Positions 5,514 to 7,308 of a DNA stretch of 7,308 nt are shown here, one piece after another (position 1 is the first letter of the stretch; each line of letters opens with the position of its first letter). Source of the DNA: Oscillospiraceae bacterium (GTDB lineage: Bacteria > Bacillota > Clostridia > Saccharofermentanales > Saccharofermentanaceae); assembly GCA_902782985.1 (NCBI GenBank), contig CACZPC010000214.1:1-7308 (forward strand). The letters run 5' to 3'. Under the pieces are notes generated by a model. That model was given only the letters and a program-made list of their open reading frames with translations, was not told the DNA's origin and did no database searches. The translations under genes and the position numbers were made by a program.

Positions 5514-7308
5514 ATGGAAAGACAGGAACATATAAGGAACTTTTGTATAATCGCGCATATCGATCACGGTAAGTCCACGCTTGCCGATCGACTGATAGAA
5601 CATACGGGTGTAGTAGAGAAGCGAGAGATGCAGGCTCAGATCCTCGATAATATGGATATCGAGAGAGAAAGAGGCATCACGATCAAGTCTCAGGCTACGA
5701 GAATGGCTTATAAGGCTACGGACGGCAATGAGTATATCTTAAATCTCATCGACACTCCCGGTCATGTTGACTTTAATTATGAGGTATCAAGATCCCTTGC
5801 CGCATGTGACGGCGCCATCCTGATCGTCGATGCCGCTCAGGGCGTAGAGGCTCAGACTCTTGCTAATGCATATCTGGCTGTAGACAGTGATCTTGAGATC
5901 CTGCCGGTCATTAATAAGATCGACCTGCCCTCGGCGCGCCCCGAGGAAGTAAGAGCAGAGATAGAGGATGACATCGGACTTGAAGCGTCCTATGCACCCT
6001 GCATCTCGGCTAAGAATGATATCGGTATCGACGATGTCCTTGAAGGCATCATAAAGTATCTTCCCGCACCTTCCGGTGATGAGCAGAAGCCTCTTCGTGC
6101 GTTGATATTCGACTCCAAATACGACTCCTACAAGGGCGTTATCGTATCCGTAAGGATCAAGGAAGGCTCTGTAAAGATGGGCGATAAGATCCGTATGATG
6201 CATACGGGTAAGGAATTCGTGATCACCGAGCTCGGATATTTCCATCCCGGCGAATACGTTCCTTCCGATTGCCTTCTTACAGGCGAAGTAGGATATATCT
6301 GTGCATCGATAAAGAATGTATCCGATACGGCTCCCGGTGATACCGTCACTCTCGCAGAGACACCGGCCGATGAGCCCCTTTCGGGATATAAGAGCATTCA
6401 GCAGATGGTATTCTGCGGTATCTATCCTGTCGACGGTGCCAGATACGGCGATCTTCGTGATGCACTTGAAAAGCTCCGCCTTAATGATGCGGCTTTATCG
6501 TTCGAAGCTGAGACATCGGCTGCTTTGGGATTCGGTTTCAGATGCGGCTTCCTTGGACTTCTTCACTACGAAGTAATCCAGGAGAGGCTCGAGAGGGAAT
6601 TCAACCTCGATCTTATCTCCACGGCGCCCTCGGTTATCTATAAGGTCTATAAGACTGACGGCACCATGGTGGAGGTGGATAATCCCACGAACCTGCCCGA
6701 CGTCTCCGAGATCGATTATATGGAGGAGCCGGTCGTTAACTGTACGATAATGCTCCCAAAGGATTATGTCGGAAATATTATGGAGCTTTGCCAGGACAGG
6801 CGAGGCGAATATAAGGATATGAAGTACTTGGATGACAAGCGCGTCATGCTCCATTACAGGATGCCATTAAATGAGATCATCTACGATTTCTTCGATGCAT
6901 TGAAGTCGCGTACAAGAGGATATGCGTCCCTTGACTATGAGATGGCAGGCTATGAGAGGTCCAAGCTCGTTAAGCTCGATATTCTCTTAAACGGTGATCC
7001 CGTGGATGCTCTGTCATTCATCGTTCATGCCGATAAGGCTTATGCCCGCGGACGCCGTATGGCTGAGAAACTCAAGGAGAATATCCCGAGGCAGCAGTTC
7101 GAGGTTCCCATCCAGGCCTGCATCGGAGGTAAGGTCATCGCCCGTGAGACCATCAGAGCATTCCGAAAGGACGTTCTTGCCAAGTGTTATGGCGGTGATA
7201 TCACACGTAAGAAAAAGCTCCTGGAGAAGCAGAAAGAGGGTAAGAAGAGAATGCGTCAGGTAGGCTCGGTCAATGTCCCTCAGGAAGCATTCATGAGTGT
7301 CCTGAAGC
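5514..7308 (+). CDS. lepA: Elongation factor 4 (LepA), 3' end cut by the window
   Basis: I translated this frame base by base: it is open for 598 codons from ATG 5514 to the right edge, with no stop or frameshift. LepA is a ribosome-binding translational GTPase, proposed to remodel stalled or mistranslocated ribosomes or to help initiation and subunit assembly. All G motifs are present: G1 AHIDHGKST (14-22), G2 ERGITIK (52-58), G3 DTPGH (80-84), G4 NKID (134-137) and G5 SAK (165-167). Domain II, the EF-G-like domains ([13 protein letters not shown]) and the LepA-specific C-terminal domain ([11 protein letters not shown], then [16 protein letters not shown]) follow. The family is about 600 residues long, so only a few codons are missing. 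GGGG (5505-5508) lies five bases before the ATG. It is downstream of the signal peptidase gene in one operon. The only small difference I noticed is HYE where HME is more usual. Confidence 0.97.
   Translation, partial: MERQEHIRNFCIIAHIDHGKSTLADRLIEHTGVVEKREMQAQILDNMDIERERGITIKSQATRMAYKATDGNEYILNLIDTPGHVDFNYEVSRSLAACDGAILIVDAAQGVEAQTLANAYLAVDSDLEILPVINKIDLPSARPEEVRAEIEDDIGLEASYAPCISAKNDIGIDDVLEGIIKYLPAPSGDEQKPLRALIFDSKYDSYKGVIVSVRIKEGSVKMGDKIRMMHTGKEFVITELGYFHPGEYVPSDCLLTGEVGYICASIKNVSDTAPGDTVTLAETPADEPLSGYKSIQQMVFCGIYPVDGARYGDLRDALEKLRLNDAALSFEAETSAALGFGFRCGFLGLLHYEVIQERLEREFNLDLISTAPSVIYKVYKTDGTMVEVDNPTNLPDVSEIDYMEEPVVNCTIMLPKDYVGNIMELCQDRRGEYKDMKYLDDKRVMLHYRMPLNEIIYDFFDALKSRTRGYASLDYEMAGYERSKLVKLDILLNGDPVDALSFIVHADKAYARGRRMAEKLKENIPRQQFEVPIQACIGGKVIARETIRAFRKDVLAKCYGGDITRKKKLLEKQKEGKKRMRQVGSVNVPQEAFMSVLK

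Overview
The window reads as chromosomal DNA from a low-to-mid GC Gram-positive bacterium of the Clostridia (Lachnospiraceae/Oscillospiraceae-like, gut or rumen type). This is inferred from strong AGG-type ribosome binding sites, TTG/GTG start candidates, 7TM sensor plus EAL proteins of a style common in that class, and a one-TM Gram-positive signal peptidase. All five genes are on the + strand. No RNA gene, CRISPR array, insertion sequence or phage gene was recognised.

Layout: (1) positions 1-1176 hold the 3' part of a HerA/DUF87-type P-loop ATPase whose start lies left of the window. (2) Positions 1177-1487 are non-coding, with a GC-rich hairpin, several short palindromes and an extended -10 promoter. 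(3) Positions 1488-3407 and 3404-4546 are two membrane signalling genes overlapping by ATGA. The first is a 7TM protein with a dead GGDEF domain and an apparently intact EAL (c-di-GMP phosphodiesterase) domain. The second is a 7TM-PAS-coiled-coil protein with no recognisable output domain. (4) A short intergenic region carries a second extended -10 promoter. (5) Positions 4643-5488 encode type I signal peptidase with a long acidic N-terminal extension, followed 25 bp later by lepA (elongation factor 4), which runs off the right edge within a few codons of its expected end.

How the genes fit together: the two sensor genes are almost certainly co-translated and probably form one c-di-GMP signalling module. 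The signal peptidase and lepA form a second, housekeeping operon. The HerA-like ATPase closes a separate transcription unit whose partners, if any, lie upstream and cannot be seen. Most of the window is recognisable family content. The parts worth a second look are the output-less sensor paired with the EAL protein, the palindromes in front of that pair, the acidic extension of the signal peptidase, and the truncated HerA-like gene, whose relatives often belong to DNA repair or anti-phage systems.
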